DNA of 64,000 bases from Kordiimonas aquimaris (GCF_025574485.1 NZ_JAOBPO010000005.1:141001-205000), one strand, 5' to 3'. Numbered from the stretch's first letter, positions 51,290-59,793 are shown. A program made the numbers and translations. The notes: generated by a model from the sequence alone, not told the origin.

Positions 51290-52612
51290 ATGGGCAATTT
51301 CAATTCAAAACTTCACAGTGTAGGGCTGACTTTGTCGCTCTTGTTCGCAGTGTCCAGCGTGCCAAGCGTGGCTATTGCACAAGATGATTATCCTTACCTT
51401 GAAGCTCTGTATAAACACTTGCACCAACACCCAGAGCTGTCAGGTCAAGAGCTGGAAACATCTAAGCGAATGGCTGCTGAAATGCGAGCGGTGGGTTTTG
51501 ATGTAACAGAGGGTATCGGCGGCTACGGCGTTGTGGGAGTGATGAAAAATGGTGATGGTCCTACGCTTTTGTTGCGCGCAGATATGGACGGCCTTCCCGT
51601 TCTAGAAGAAACGGGAGTGCCTTATGCCAGCAATGCTAAAGGTTTAACCGATGAAGGAGACCCGGTGCCAACGATGCACGCATGCGGGCATGATATTCAT
51701 ATGACGTCCTTAGTTGGAGCTGCACGTAGGCTATCAGCAATGCGAGATAAATGGCAGGGCACTTTGGTTTTGGTTGGCCAACCTGCCGAAGAGCGTGTGG
51801 ATGGTGCCAAGCGCATGCTGGAAGAAGGGCTTTTTGAACGTTTTCCTCGACCAGATTATAATGTTGCCTTGCACGCCAGCGCCTCTCTTCCTGCTGGGCA
51901 GGTAGGTGTCGTGTCAGGTTATGCTTTAGCTAATGTAGATTCTGTAGATATCGCGATTAAAGGTATTGGTGGGCACGGCGCTTATCCACATACCACAAAA
52001 GATCCGATTGTCTTGGCATCTCATATTGTTGTGGCTTTGCAAACGTTGGTATCGCGAGAAACGCCTTCGCTTGATTCTGCGGTAGTAACGGTTGGGTCAA
52101 TCCATGCTGGAACCAAGCACAACATCATTTCTAATAAGGCACATTTAGAGATTACCGTCCGGTCATATGAAGACGATGTTAGAGCAAATCTACTCTCTGG
52201 TATTGAGCGTATCGCCCACGGCCAAGCCCAATCATTTGGTCTACCAGAAGGACTGTGGCCTGAAGTAACTTTTAGTGAGCCAGTTCCATCGACGTATAAT
52301 GACCCTGCAATGACAGAACGATTAGCTGCAATCATGCGACAAACATTAGGGGATGATCGCGTGCAACATGTTGAGCCTGTTATGGCTGCTGAAGACTTTT
52401 CCTATTTTGGGCGCACGAATCCTAAAATACCTAGTGTCATTTTTTGGTTAGGTGCCGTTCCGCCGGAACAGGTAGCAAAAGCTGAACAAGAAGGGCTGCA
52501 GTTGCCCAGTTTGCACTCTTCGCTTTTTGCACCGGCATATGAGCCAACGATTAAAACCGGCGTTGATGCGCTGGTTGGAATAGCTTTTGATCTATTGTCA
52601 TCTGCCAAGTAG
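51290..52612 (+). CDS. exported M20-family amidohydrolase
   Basis: 440 residues. Signal peptide ending near residue 30 (SVAIA, then QDDYPYLEAL). The M20D aminoacylase/carboxypeptidase type is marked by LHQHPELSGQE, LLRADMDGLPV, MHACGHDIHM (metal site) and GQPAEERVDGAKRM, with VMAAEDFSYF near the C-terminus. It probably hydrolyses N-acyl or N-aryl amino acid amides in the periplasm. AGGGTAGGG lies before the ATG. It lies between rodA and a quorum-sensing pair; an N-acyl-homoserine link is possible but speculative. Confidence 0.88.
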   Translation: MGNFNSKLHSVGLTLSLLFAVSSVPSVAIAQDDYPYLEALYKHLHQHPELSGQELETSKRMAAEMRAVGFDVTEGIGGYGVVGVMKNGDGPTLLLRADMDGLPVLEETGVPYASNAKGLTDEGDPVPTMHACGHDIHMTSLVGAARRLSAMRDKWQGTLVLVGQPAEERVDGAKRMLEEGLFERFPRPDYNVALHASASLPAGQVGVVSGYALANVDSVDIAIKGIGGHGAYPHTTKDPIVLASHIVVALQTLVSRETPSLDSAVVTVGSIHAGTKHNIISNKAHLEITVRSYEDDVRANLLSGIERIAHGQAQSFGLPEGLWPEVTFSEPVPSTYNDPAMTERLAAIMRQTLGDDRVQHVEPVMAAEDFSYFGRTNPKIPSVIFWLGAVPPEQVAKAEQEGLQLPSLHSSLFAPAYEPTIKTGVDALVGIAFDLLSSAK

Positions 52613-52672
52613 TTATGGTTTTAAGGTTATGTTAGAATAACTTTGATATGATTTATTAATGGGTCTGAAATA

Positions 52673-53455
52673 ATGCAGGTGCACCAAACCAAGATGTATC
52701 AAACGATCAAAAATTTTCTGGACGAGGTCTATACTGTAGAGACTATACCAGAACTTGAAACACTTTTGAGGCAAGTTTTAGAACATTACGGCATACACCA
52801 TTTTATTTGCACGAACATCTATGGGCTAGATTGTCTTGCGGACCGGAAGCCAATGTTTGGTATGTGGGATACGAAATGGGTCAATCATTTCATCAATAAT
52901 AGCTATTATCTTGAAGACGCTGTTGCTCAACACTGTAATGGCCTTGAGGATGACGGCAGGCCTTATTATTGGACCGAGTTGATCGCCAATAAGGATTTAT
53001 CAAAAATCCAATACAAAATATTTGGAGAAGCATGGGACGCTGACTTGCGTGAGGGGCTTGTTATTCCTCTAAGAGTTAGCGATGATGAGCTTGCCATGGT
53101 TTCTATGGCAGGTAAGAACTTTAAGCAAAATTCAGAAGTGCGCGGTATTCTGCATACAGTTTCGATGCAGGCCCACCGTAAAGCACGGGAAATCTTGCTA
53201 CGTGATCATGGCAAGCAATTGATGCCTGATTTGCTGGGATTTGTTCCGCATCCTGAAATGAAAAGGCTTACTCCAACAGAATTAAATATTCTGAAGTTTC
53301 TAGCTGAAGATAAAACACCAACCGATATTGCTGTGATTACAGGTGTGAGTATTCATACTGTTAATCATCATTCTGCAAACATAAAAAGAAAACTGGAAGT
53401 TAAAAGTTTGTATGGAGCGATTGGTAAGGCAATCAGGTATGGGTTGTTTCACTAA
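52673..53455 (+). CDS. LuxR-type N-acylhomoserine lactone receptor
   Basis: 260 residues. The N-terminal autoinducer-binding domain (about 15-170) holds W69, D82, W100 and G128 at the places of the conserved ligand-binding residues of TraR-like proteins; the TraR Tyr61 position is occupied by F73. The C-terminal GerE-type HTH is at about 198-258 (LTPTELNILKFLAEDKTPTDIAVITGVSIHTVNHH). luxI follows 96 bases downstream on the same strand, making a canonical cognate pair. Preferred start ATG 52673. Confidence 0.88.
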   Translation: MQVHQTKMYQTIKNFLDEVYTVETIPELETLLRQVLEHYGIHHFICTNIYGLDCLADRKPMFGMWDTKWVNHFINNSYYLEDAVAQHCNGLEDDGRPYYWTELIANKDLSKIQYKIFGEAWDADLREGLVIPLRVSDDELAMVSMAGKNFKQNSEVRGILHTVSMQAHRKAREILLRDHGKQLMPDLLGFVPHPEMKRLTPTELNILKFLAEDKTPTDIAVITGVSIHTVNHHSANIKRKLEVKSLYGAIGKAIRYGLFH

Positions 53456-53475
53456 ACCATTGCGTGTGTTGATGG

Positions 53476-53491
53476 CAGTATCTTGCTACTG
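53476..53491. promoter_or_regulatory. dyad between luxR and luxI genes, candidate lux-type box
   Basis: CAGTA-TCTTGC-TACTG, an imperfect 16-bp palindrome about 60 bases upstream of the synthase ATG, the usual position for a LuxR operator. Sequence match to known lux boxes is only partial. Confidence 0.35.
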
Positions 53492-53518
53492 TGTTTTTTG
53501 TTGGTTTTCGGGTACTTT

Positions 53519-53539
53519 TTAAGCGTTACATTAGCTTAA
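53519..53539. repeat. inverted repeat at the luxI ribosome binding site
   Basis: TTAAGC (53519-53524) and GCTTAA (53534-53539) flank nine bases, and the second arm abuts the GGAGAGG ribosome binding site of the synthase. It may be an operator or a small translational hairpin. Confidence 0.3.
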
Positions 53540-53551
53540 GGAGAGGCCAAA

Positions 53552-54436
53552 ATGATTCACGTAATCAATAAGCATAATAGACATCTGTACTATTCTGTAC
53601 TCGATGACATGCACCGCTTGCGGCATAAAGTCTTTGTCGAACAGCGTGGTTGGAAGAAACTTGAAAAACTAGATGGATACGAAATTGATGAATTTGACAA
53701 TGAGGAAACAACGTATTTCCTTAAGTTAGATCGAGACATGCGGATACTTGGCGGTATGCGTATGTGCCCAACAACAGGGCCAACTCAACTTAATACAATT
53801 TTCAAAGATACTTGTGTGCTTGACCCGCAACCTGTTGGCGCTGAACATTATGAGTGGTCGCGGTATTTCATTGTTGATACGAAATACAGAAGCGCTTTGG
53901 GCAAACCAGTTCATTACGAACTTTATGCAGGCATTCTTGAATATGCTATAGCTCGGGGCATCAAGACACTGTCCGGATTTATTGAGACAGCGACTTACAC
54001 GCGTTCTCTGAATATGCCTTGGGACATGAAACAGCTAGGTCTTCCGGCAGAATATGGTGGTTCTCATGGGGAGCCCATTGGTTATGGTCTGCCAACAATC
54101 CTGACACTTGATACAATTGCGCTGCGAAAAACAAAAATATTCTGGCGTATGCGCAAACCTGTTCTCTCGCTTTCGTTGGGTGAGTTAACACCATTTGCAG
54201 AAATTGGCTTTAAACCGGCTGTTGTTCTTGCTGTGGAAGAGTTTATCGCTGAACATCCGGAACATATTGAAATTGTGGCTGCCTATGCTGAAGCTCTGCA
54301 GGCTGTTGATGCATCAACACGGATTAAAGCTGCTGAAGTCATTGCTGATTTGTCAGATCAAGAACTGGCGATTGATTTCTCACCAAGTATGCTCAACAAG
54401 ATTAATGTCACAAATATAAGCGTGGCGGCACAGTAA
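53552..54436 (+). CDS. LuxI-type acylhomoserine lactone synthase with C-terminal extension
   Basis: 294 residues, whereas LuxI enzymes are usually about 190-230. All the invariant residues are present: R24, F28, W34, D46, D49, R70, E101 and R104 (RHKVFVEQRGW, DEFDN, GGMRMCP, EWSRYF). It makes a signal from SAM and an acyl donor. The catalytic domain ends around residue 205. The remaining ~85 residues are mainly helical and acidic (FIAEHPEHIEIVAAYAEALQAVDASTRIKAAEVIADLSDQE) and unrelated to anything I recognise. GGAGAGG precedes the ATG. Confidence 0.9.
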   Translation: MIHVINKHNRHLYYSVLDDMHRLRHKVFVEQRGWKKLEKLDGYEIDEFDNEETTYFLKLDRDMRILGGMRMCPTTGPTQLNTIFKDTCVLDPQPVGAEHYEWSRYFIVDTKYRSALGKPVHYELYAGILEYAIARGIKTLSGFIETATYTRSLNMPWDMKQLGLPAEYGGSHGEPIGYGLPTILTLDTIALRKTKIFWRMRKPVLSLSLGELTPFAEIGFKPAVVLAVEEFIAEHPEHIEIVAAYAEALQAVDASTRIKAAEVIADLSDQELAIDFSPSMLNKINVTNISVAAQ

Positions 54437-54454
54437 TTAAGTAAGGACTTAATT
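54435..54454 (+). repeat. hairpin at the luxI stop codon
   Basis: AATTAAGT (54435-54442) / ACTTAATT (54447-54454), loop AAGG, overlapping the stop codon. No U-run follows, so it is at best a weak terminator. Confidence 0.4.
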
Positions 54455-54481
54455 CCATAAGCTAATGTATCCACTGGAATC

Positions 54482-54519
54482 CTCCTGCGGTTCGGTATAT
54501 CATGCCGAAAACGCAGGGG
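54482..54519 (+). promoter_or_regulatory. hairpin sequestering the zur ribosome binding site
   Basis: Outer stem CTCCTGCG (54482-54489) / CGCAGGGG (54512-54519) and inner stem TTCGG (54491-54495) / CCGAA (54505-54509). The 3' arm contains AGGGGA, the Shine-Dalgarno site of the TTG-started gene at 54527. Folding would hide that site. The inner part is also a 19-bp DNA dyad that could serve as an operator. Confidence 0.6.
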
Positions 54520-54526
54520 AATTGCT

Positions 54527-55000
54527 TTGGTACACTCACACGATCATGACGCTTGTATTGACAACGCAGTAGAAGAAGCAGCACGCTTATGTGCTGAAAG
54601 AGGATCGCGGTTTACAGATTTACGTCGCCGTATCCTGATAATGATTTGGCAAGGCCATAAGGCAGTTAAGGCATACGATCTGCTTGACCAGCTTGCTAAT
54701 GAAGGCGGATCCGCCAAACCTCCAACAGTATATCGCGCCCTTGATTTTCTGATGGACGAGGGACTTGTTCATAAGATCGAGAGCCTCAATGCTTACATTG
54801 GATGTCCTCATCCCGGCGGCGATCATGTCAGCCAGTTTCTCATATGTGATGTCTGCGAAACGGTGGATGAAGTTACATCTGCTGGCCTGAACAAGGCTGT
54901 TGCTAAAGCAAGTGCAGAAAAATCTTTCTCTATTAAAAGACAGACACTTGAATTACACGGTGTATGTGCAGCTTGTTCCAAGAAAAAACAGGCCGCGTAA
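54527..55000 (+). CDS. zur: Fur-family repressor, Zur-like
   Basis: 157 residues. Winged helix (about 25-85, FTDLRRRILIMIWQGHKAVKAYDLLDQL, then PPTVYRALDFLMDEGLVHKIESLNAYIGC) and a dimerisation domain with the structural-zinc pairs CDVC and CAAC. GCPHPGGDHVSQFLICDVC agrees better with Zur than with Fur or Mur. The N-terminus is His/Asp-rich (HSHDHDAC). Start is TTG 54527 with AGGGGA six bases upstream, buried in a strong hairpin. A terminator overlaps the 3' end. Confidence 0.82.
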   Translation: MVHSHDHDACIDNAVEEAARLCAERGSRFTDLRRRILIMIWQGHKAVKAYDLLDQLANEGGSAKPPTVYRALDFLMDEGLVHKIESLNAYIGCPHPGGDHVSQFLICDVCETVDEVTSAGLNKAVAKASAEKSFSIKRQTLELHGVCAACSKKKQAA

Positions 55001-55012
55001 GCAGCCTGTTTT
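54985..55012. terminator. bidirectional terminator between zur and msrA
   Basis: AAAACAGGC (54985-54993) / GCCTGTTTT (55004-55012) with a 10-base loop. U-rich tails occur on both strands, serving the convergent genes zur and msrA. Confidence 0.7.
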
Positions 55013-55068
55013 AAGATGAAGTAAAACTGAATTTTATAGTCTTAATATAGCTTTGTTACTTAGATTAT

Positions 55069-55539
55069 CTAAATATGGCAGCTGGTTAGGCCTCGTTTAG
55101 CCAAAAACTTTTGATGATATTCTTCAGCAAGCCAATAATTGCCAAGCGGTTCAAGTGTGGTGACTATCGGTTTGCCAAAACGCTTACTAGCATCCAGCGC
55201 AACTATTTTACTTTGTGCAATTTCTTTTTGATTCTCATCAGCAAAAAAGATAGCTGAGCGATACTGCGTACCAACATCTGGACCTTGCCGATTGAGCTGA
55301 GTTGGATTGTGATTCTCAAAGAAAACATCAACTAACCCTGCGTAATCAATAATTTCAGGGTTATACTCTACTTGCACGACTTCAGCATGCCCAGTGGTTT
55401 TACTGCATACGTCTTCATATGTAGGGTCATCAGTTGTTCCGCCCATATAGCCAACGGTTGTCTCCGTGACACCGTCAAGCACGCGAAACGTTTCTTCCAC
55501 TCCCCAAAAACATCCCGCACCAAAGGTTGCTTTCGCCAT
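55069..55539 (-). CDS. msrA: peptide methionine sulfoxide reductase A
   Basis: 156 residues from ATG 55539, which has AGGA eight bases upstream; a seven-codon-longer frame lacks it. Repairs oxidised methionine (S-sulfoxide). The catalytic cysteine is C10 in GAGCFWG. GYMGGTTDDPTYEDVCSKTTGHAEVVQVEYNP is the typical second motif. No fused MsrB domain. Convergent with zur. Confidence 0.95.
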   Translation of the reverse strand: MAKATFGAGCFWGVEETFRVLDGVTETTVGYMGGTTDDPTYEDVCSKTTGHAEVVQVEYNPEIIDYAGLVDVFFENHNPTQLNRQGPDVGTQYRSAIFFADENQKEIAQSKIVALDASKRFGKPIVTTLEPLGNYWLAEEYHQKFLAKRGLTSCHI

Positions 55540-55694
55540 GATTTGTCCTTTTTTATACACGACACTCTTTACATAGGTACTGTGTTATAGACATGCTGTA
55601 TCTATACATCGTACCCAAGGCATGAATATGTGATTGAATGCGGCAGTTGTCGAGGGTTGAGGATACAAAAACTTGTGATCTCGGAGAAAATAAA

Positions 55695-56084
55695 ATGAAT
55701 AAACAGCTTAATACAATTTTCCGCAGGTCATTAATGCAATGTGTACTGTTGGCTTTGACAGCTACAGCTTCGCAAGCATTTCAATCAGGTAAGGCTGTCC
55801 CTGATGATTTGTTAGCGCTTGATCATCAACGCTGTATGAACGGTTGCGTGCCGGGGTTTGGTGAAGCTACCTGTAAGCCTTTGTGTGATTGCACAGTCTC
55901 GGAGTTTAAGAAGCAATTGGACTTTGAAGCTTATCTGGATATGTCTGTCCAATTGTCAAAAAATGCAGTTACACCTGAGCTTAGAACGCTGCTGGATGGA
56001 GTCGCCAAAATGTGTACAGCAGAGATTGAACGTAAAGGTATCGAGGTTGGAACAGGGGAAAAGCTTCCCGAACCTTCCAGATGA
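55695..56084 (+). CDS. exported Cys-rich small protein
   Basis: 129 residues from ATG 55695 (GGAGAA upstream). Signal peptide about 1-28 (LMQCVLLALTATASQA). The mature part has five or six cysteines, four of them clustered in HQRCMNGCVPGFGEATCKPLCDC, a pattern suited to two disulfides or metal binding, then a helical tail with a further Cys. I do not recognise the family. It stands alone, plus strand, between msrA and the thioesterase; the open frame continues upstream to 55638 without a better start. Confidence 0.7.
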   Translation: MNKQLNTIFRRSLMQCVLLALTATASQAFQSGKAVPDDLLALDHQRCMNGCVPGFGEATCKPLCDCTVSEFKKQLDFEAYLDMSVQLSKNAVTPELRTLLDGVAKMCTAEIERKGIEVGTGEKLPEPSR

Positions 56085-56098
56085 AGTCTTTGATCAAG

Positions 56099-56476
56099 TT
56101 AGACTTTATCGTTTTCTAGCGCACGCGGTTGCAGGTTTTCGTCTAGGGCAACAAAGATGTACACAGCTTCAGTTACTTTGTGTTCTTCGCCTGCGGCACC
56201 GCGTTCGGCAAATACTTCTATATCAACAGTGATTGAAGTGCGACCGACTTCTCTTACATCCGCATAAACGCTGACGACATCTCCAACTTCTATAGGGCGA
56301 TGAAACTTCATGCCTTCAACGGCCACAGTTGCTACAGGCCCGCGCGCACGCCTGCCTGCCACAGCTCCGCCTGCAACATCCATTTGCGACAAAACCCAGC
56401 CGCCAAAGATATTGCCATTTTTGTTAAGGTCTGATGGTTGTGGGACCGTCCGTATTGTTACGCGCCTTTTATCCAT
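56099..56476 (-). CDS. hotdog-fold acyl-CoA thioesterase (YciA-like)
   Basis: 125 residues. The sequence PQPSDLNKNGNIFGGWVLSQMDVAGGAVAGRRARGPVATVAVEGMKFHRPIEVGDVVSVYADV is the characteristic first half of the YciA/ACOT hotdog thioesterases, with the active-site Asn/Asp pair in NGNIFGGW and QMDVAG. Hydrolyses acyl-CoA to free acid and CoA; chain length unknown. The start lies two bases from the end of the mscS-family gene on the same strand. Confidence 0.88.
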   Translation of the reverse strand: MDKRRVTIRTVPQPSDLNKNGNIFGGWVLSQMDVAGGAVAGRRARGPVATVAVEGMKFHRPIEVGDVVSVYADVREVGRTSITVDIEVFAERGAAGEEHKVTEAVYIFVALDENLQPRALENDKV

Positions 56477-56478
56477 TG

Positions 56479-57636
56479 CTATTTACTCTCGTTTTTGGTG
56501 TTAGCCTCTATATGAAGCGGTGCAACTTCTAATTCGTCACCAATTGCTTCAAGATATAAACTGCGGCTAGGAAAGGCAAAGCCTGTTCCTGCATCTTCAA
56601 CTAGTTGTTTAATCTCAAGCAAGAGCTTTTCTTTGATTTCCAGCCATTCCAGCCAATTGGTCGTGTGCGTGAAGCAATATAAAAGCACATCAATCGAGCT
56701 GTCCGAAAATTGATCAATGCGTACAAAACTTGTTGTTTCTTCCGGTTGCACGTAATCTTTGTTGCTACTTAGATATGACTCAATACCATCGCGAACAGCA
56801 TTGAGCTGCTTAGCAGTTGATCCGTATTCCAAGCCAATAACCCACTTTATGCGGCGATGCGTCATGCGTGAAAAGTTAGTTACAGCATTGTCGGAGAGCT
56901 TTGCGTTTGGCACATATACAGGTGCCTTATCAAATTGGCGGATTGTAGTTGTCCTAAATCCGATTTCTTCAACTGTCCCTTCAACAACGCCTTTTACAAG
57001 GACCCAGTCGCCAGGGTTAAAGCGGCGCTCACCAATTATAAAAAGGCCCGCAATCAAATTTTTGAATAAATCTTGAGCACCTAATGCAACAGCAACACCA
57101 AACAACCCTAAGCCAGCGATAAGAGGGCCAACTTGAATGCCCCATATCTCAAGAATAGTAGCCGCCCCTAAAAGAGCAAAAGATACTTTGATTGCTTTTG
57201 ACAACCACTGAATCATCGAAACTGTTAACACGTTGTCGACGCGGTCAAATAGAGCGCTCAATGGTTCAGCTATGCGATATAATGCCCAAAAAATAGTGAA
57301 AGCAATCAGGCTCTTGTTAAGGCTTGTGGCAAAAACCTGAACCTCTTCTGACAATTCAAGATAACTTGTAGCTAGAAATATACCAAGAACGACAGGGATG
57401 AAGCGTACAGGGTTCTGGAGCGCATCAACAATCGTATCATCTAGTGTCGTTTCGGTGCGACTGGCAAATTTCTCTATGCGATTGAGGATGATTCTCGTGA
57501 AAAGGTTCCGGATTAGTATAAAGAATAGGAAAATAGCGAGAGCGATGATTATCTGACCGATATCAATGCCCAAAAAGCCGTTAGTCCACACTTCAACGAC
57601 AAGACTCCAAAATTCTTGAAAATCAGTGCTGTTCAC
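56479..57636 (-). CDS. MscS-family mechanosensitive channel
   Basis: 385 residues from GTG 57636, which has GGGAG nine bases upstream; TTG 57645 is the nearest alternative. About four to five membrane helices (first ~25-45), then the pore helix region AGLGLFGVAVALGAQDLFKNLIAGLFIIGERRFNPGDWVLVKG, the MscS signature, and a beta/alpha cytoplasmic vestibule. It releases solutes on hypo-osmotic shock. Followed by the thioesterase gene with a two-base gap and preceded by a small membrane protein gene. Confidence 0.92.
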   Translation of the reverse strand: MNSTDFQEFWSLVVEVWTNGFLGIDIGQIIIALAIFLFFILIRNLFTRIILNRIEKFASRTETTLDDTIVDALQNPVRFIPVVLGIFLATSYLELSEEVQVFATSLNKSLIAFTIFWALYRIAEPLSALFDRVDNVLTVSMIQWLSKAIKVSFALLGAATILEIWGIQVGPLIAGLGLFGVAVALGAQDLFKNLIAGLFIIGERRFNPGDWVLVKGVVEGTVEEIGFRTTTIRQFDKAPVYVPNAKLSDNAVTNFSRMTHRRIKWVIGLEYGSTAKQLNAVRDGIESYLSSNKDYVQPEETTSFVRIDQFSDSSIDVLLYCFTHTTNWLEWLEIKEKLLLEIKQLVEDAGTGFAFPSRSLYLEAIGDELEVAPLHIEANTKNESK

Positions 57637-57659
57637 AGCTTGCAACTCCCGTTTTTAAT

Positions 57660-57932
57660 CTATTGTGGTTCGTTTTCATCAGCAGGTGAGAGCTTTGTAT
57701 CTGTATTAGCTGCATTGTAAACACTCTCATCGTGACCACCTCGATTAGAGTAAAACAACAATGCCATCAAGCCAAAGCCAACAGCCATGGTGAAAACAAT
57801 ACCAATCCCCATCGCGATCTTCCCATGAAATGACAACTCAACGCCTTGTGTAGCTATCAATACAGTCAGCCCCCAATAACACACGGCAATAAGTGCAATG
57901 GCAGATAGTACGAGTGCTAATACGTTTTTCAT
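57660..57932 (-). CDS. small two-helix membrane protein
   Basis: 90 residues from ATG 57932. Two hydrophobic helices (about 4-27 and 39-62) and an acidic, disordered C-terminus (NTDTKLSPADENEPQ). No recognised domain. A TTG at 57947 would lengthen it by five residues. It lies 23 bases upstream of the mscS-family gene, so it is likely part of that transcript. Confidence 0.65.
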   Translation of the reverse strand: MKNVLALVLSAIALIAVCYWGLTVLIATQGVELSFHGKIAMGIGIVFTMAVGFGLMALLFYSNRGGHDESVYNAANTDTKLSPADENEPQ

Positions 57933-58146
57933 TCGCGTAACTTTCAATTATGCGCCCGACAATCAGGTTGCATTCAGTGAGAGCGATTTAGCAGTATTTA
58001 GCTTAACCGCCAACTGATTGAGACAGTTTGTAGCAGTTTGATGCAAAGTGTGAGTGAATTGCTTTTGCACCGAGGCATTATTTTATGCATACTATTCGAA
58101 CCTGTCTACTCGGCCTCTTTTGAGGCGCATATTAGGGGAATGTACT

Positions 58147-58575
58147 ATGAATGTAGGGAAAATTCTCGAGGCAAAAGAGTCAGAAATTATCTCCCTGGAA
58201 GAAACAGTGTCTGTACTTGATGTTGCAAAACTGCTTGGAGAACGCCGTATCGGTGCGATACCCATCATGAAAAAAGGTAAGCTTTGCGGTATTATTTCAG
58301 AACGTGATGTAGTGCGTGGGCTAGCTATTCGCGGCGGTGACGTTTTAAAGGATAGTGTAAAAACATTAATGACCAAGGCGGTTGTTACATGCTCAACTGA
58401 CCAAAGTGTTGGTCAAATTATGACAATGATGACCGAACGGCGTATCAGGCACGTGCCTGTGGTCGAAAAAGGTGAATTGCTTGGAATGATCTCAATTGGT
58501 GATGTTGTAAAAGAGCGGATGGAAGAAACTCAGCAAGAAGCAGAGGCGTTAAAAGCCTACATTGCTACTGCTTAA
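58147..58575 (+). CDS. CBS-domain pair protein
   Basis: 142 residues from ATG 58147 (AGGGGAA upstream; the frame extends 5' without a better start). Two tandem CBS motifs: SVLDVAKLLGERRIGAIPIMKKGKLCGIISERDVVRGL and SVGQIMTMMTERRIRHVPVVEKGELLGMISIGDVVKERM. Such stand-alone pairs form a Bateman module that binds adenine nucleotides or NADH-related ligands. No effector domain. Convergent with the glycosyltransferase gene. Confidence 0.9.
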   Translation: MNVGKILEAKESEIISLEETVSVLDVAKLLGERRIGAIPIMKKGKLCGIISERDVVRGLAIRGGDVLKDSVKTLMTKAVVTCSTDQSVGQIMTMMTERRIRHVPVVEKGELLGMISIGDVVKERMEETQQEAEALKAYIATA

Positions 58576-58587
58576 GTCGCTGTTTCG

Positions 58588-59793
58588 TTAACCATTGATC
58601 TTGAGGCATTTTTCGTAAACACCCTGATAGTTGGCAACGCTGTTTTTCCAGGATCGGATATCTTCTACAAAATGCCTGCCATTGCTTAAGACATCACTCC
58701 AACTATCTTGTTGTGCAAGCAAGTGTTTATATGTGGTGGCTAGGCTGCGGGCATCATCGGCTTGAAACATGAAACCGGTTTTGCCGTCTTCTATGAGCTC
58801 TCGGTGGCCACCAATGTTGGATGCGAGTACAAGGCGCTTTAATGCCATCGCTTCAAGTGGCTTTAACGGTGTAACCGTTTCTGTAAGTCTAATTGAATGG
58901 CGCGGGTATACCATAATATCTGCTACACTGTAGTATCGGTTAACATCAGAGTGCGGTACTCTGCCAGTGAATATAACGTGGTTATCAAGCCCTAGTTCCG
59001 CAACAGCTTGTTTCATTGCATTTTCCGATGGGCCGCCGCCCACTAATAGCAATACTGTTTCCGGGTTTATTTCAATAAGCTTGGGCAAGGCACGAATGAG
59101 AAATTCAAGCCCTTCATAGGCGTAAAACGAACCAACAAAAGCCAGAACAGTTTTACGTTGCAACCCGAGTTGATTGACAAGGTTTTCATCCCGGGAAGTG
59201 ATGGGCTGAAAAGCGTCTACATTAACGGCATTTGGAATTACTGTTACTTTTTGTTCTGGAATACCTCTTTCAACAATATCACGACGTAAGCCTTCGCATA
59301 TTGTTGTCACCATTGTTGCGCGACGAATGGCGCGTGTTTCCATGTATCGTGTAAAACGGTAGCGCAAGCTACCTTCTTTGGTTGAGCCATGATCAACGGC
59401 AGCGTCTTCCCAGAAAGCACGTATTTCATATACTGTTGGTCGGTCTCCTGCGGCATGTGCTGCAGGGAAAAAATTCAAAACAGGCGAATGTGCATGCACA
59501 ATGTCGGGATTCAAATCTTCGATTAGTGCTTTTAGTCTTATTGTTGTGCGGCGCATTTCCATGATTTCACGAATGCCAGCAGGCGCTTTATGAGACACGC
59601 GTGCTTTACGGGACCTGTAAAATGTCCAGCCTTCAATCTCTTCAATGTCGCTATCGCTTGCCCCGTGTCTGGGTGTTGTAACAAGTATAGGGTCCCACCC
59701 CATAACTTTTTGCTGCCGTACGATGTTCATTGTGCGGAAGACATAACCACTATGTTTTGGTAGAGAATGGTCCAGAACGTGTAAAATGCGCAT
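58588..59793 (-). CDS. GT4 glycosyltransferase, exosortase-A-associated (Daro_2409-like)
   Basis: 401 residues, GT-B fold. The N-terminal opening HVLDHSLPKHSGYVFRTMNIVRQQ, the middle EIRAFWEDAAVDHGSTKEGSLRYRFTRYMETRAIRRA and the GT4 donor site (PRHSIRLTETVTPLKPLEAMALKRLVLASNIGGHRELI) agree with the group of glycosyltransferases found with exosortase-A/PEP-CTERM loci. It is transferred as a single gene here: no exosortase or polymer gene lies nearby. Probably adds a sugar to an extracellular polysaccharide. Donor and acceptor are unknown. Confidence 0.85.
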   Translation of the reverse strand: MRILHVLDHSLPKHSGYVFRTMNIVRQQKVMGWDPILVTTPRHGASDSDIEEIEGWTFYRSRKARVSHKAPAGIREIMEMRRTTIRLKALIEDLNPDIVHAHSPVLNFFPAAHAAGDRPTVYEIRAFWEDAAVDHGSTKEGSLRYRFTRYMETRAIRRATMVTTICEGLRRDIVERGIPEQKVTVIPNAVNVDAFQPITSRDENLVNQLGLQRKTVLAFVGSFYAYEGLEFLIRALPKLIEINPETVLLLVGGGPSENAMKQAVAELGLDNHVIFTGRVPHSDVNRYYSVADIMVYPRHSIRLTETVTPLKPLEAMALKRLVLASNIGGHRELIEDGKTGFMFQADDARSLATTYKHLLAQQDSWSDVLSNGRHFVEDIRSWKNSVANYQGVYEKCLKING

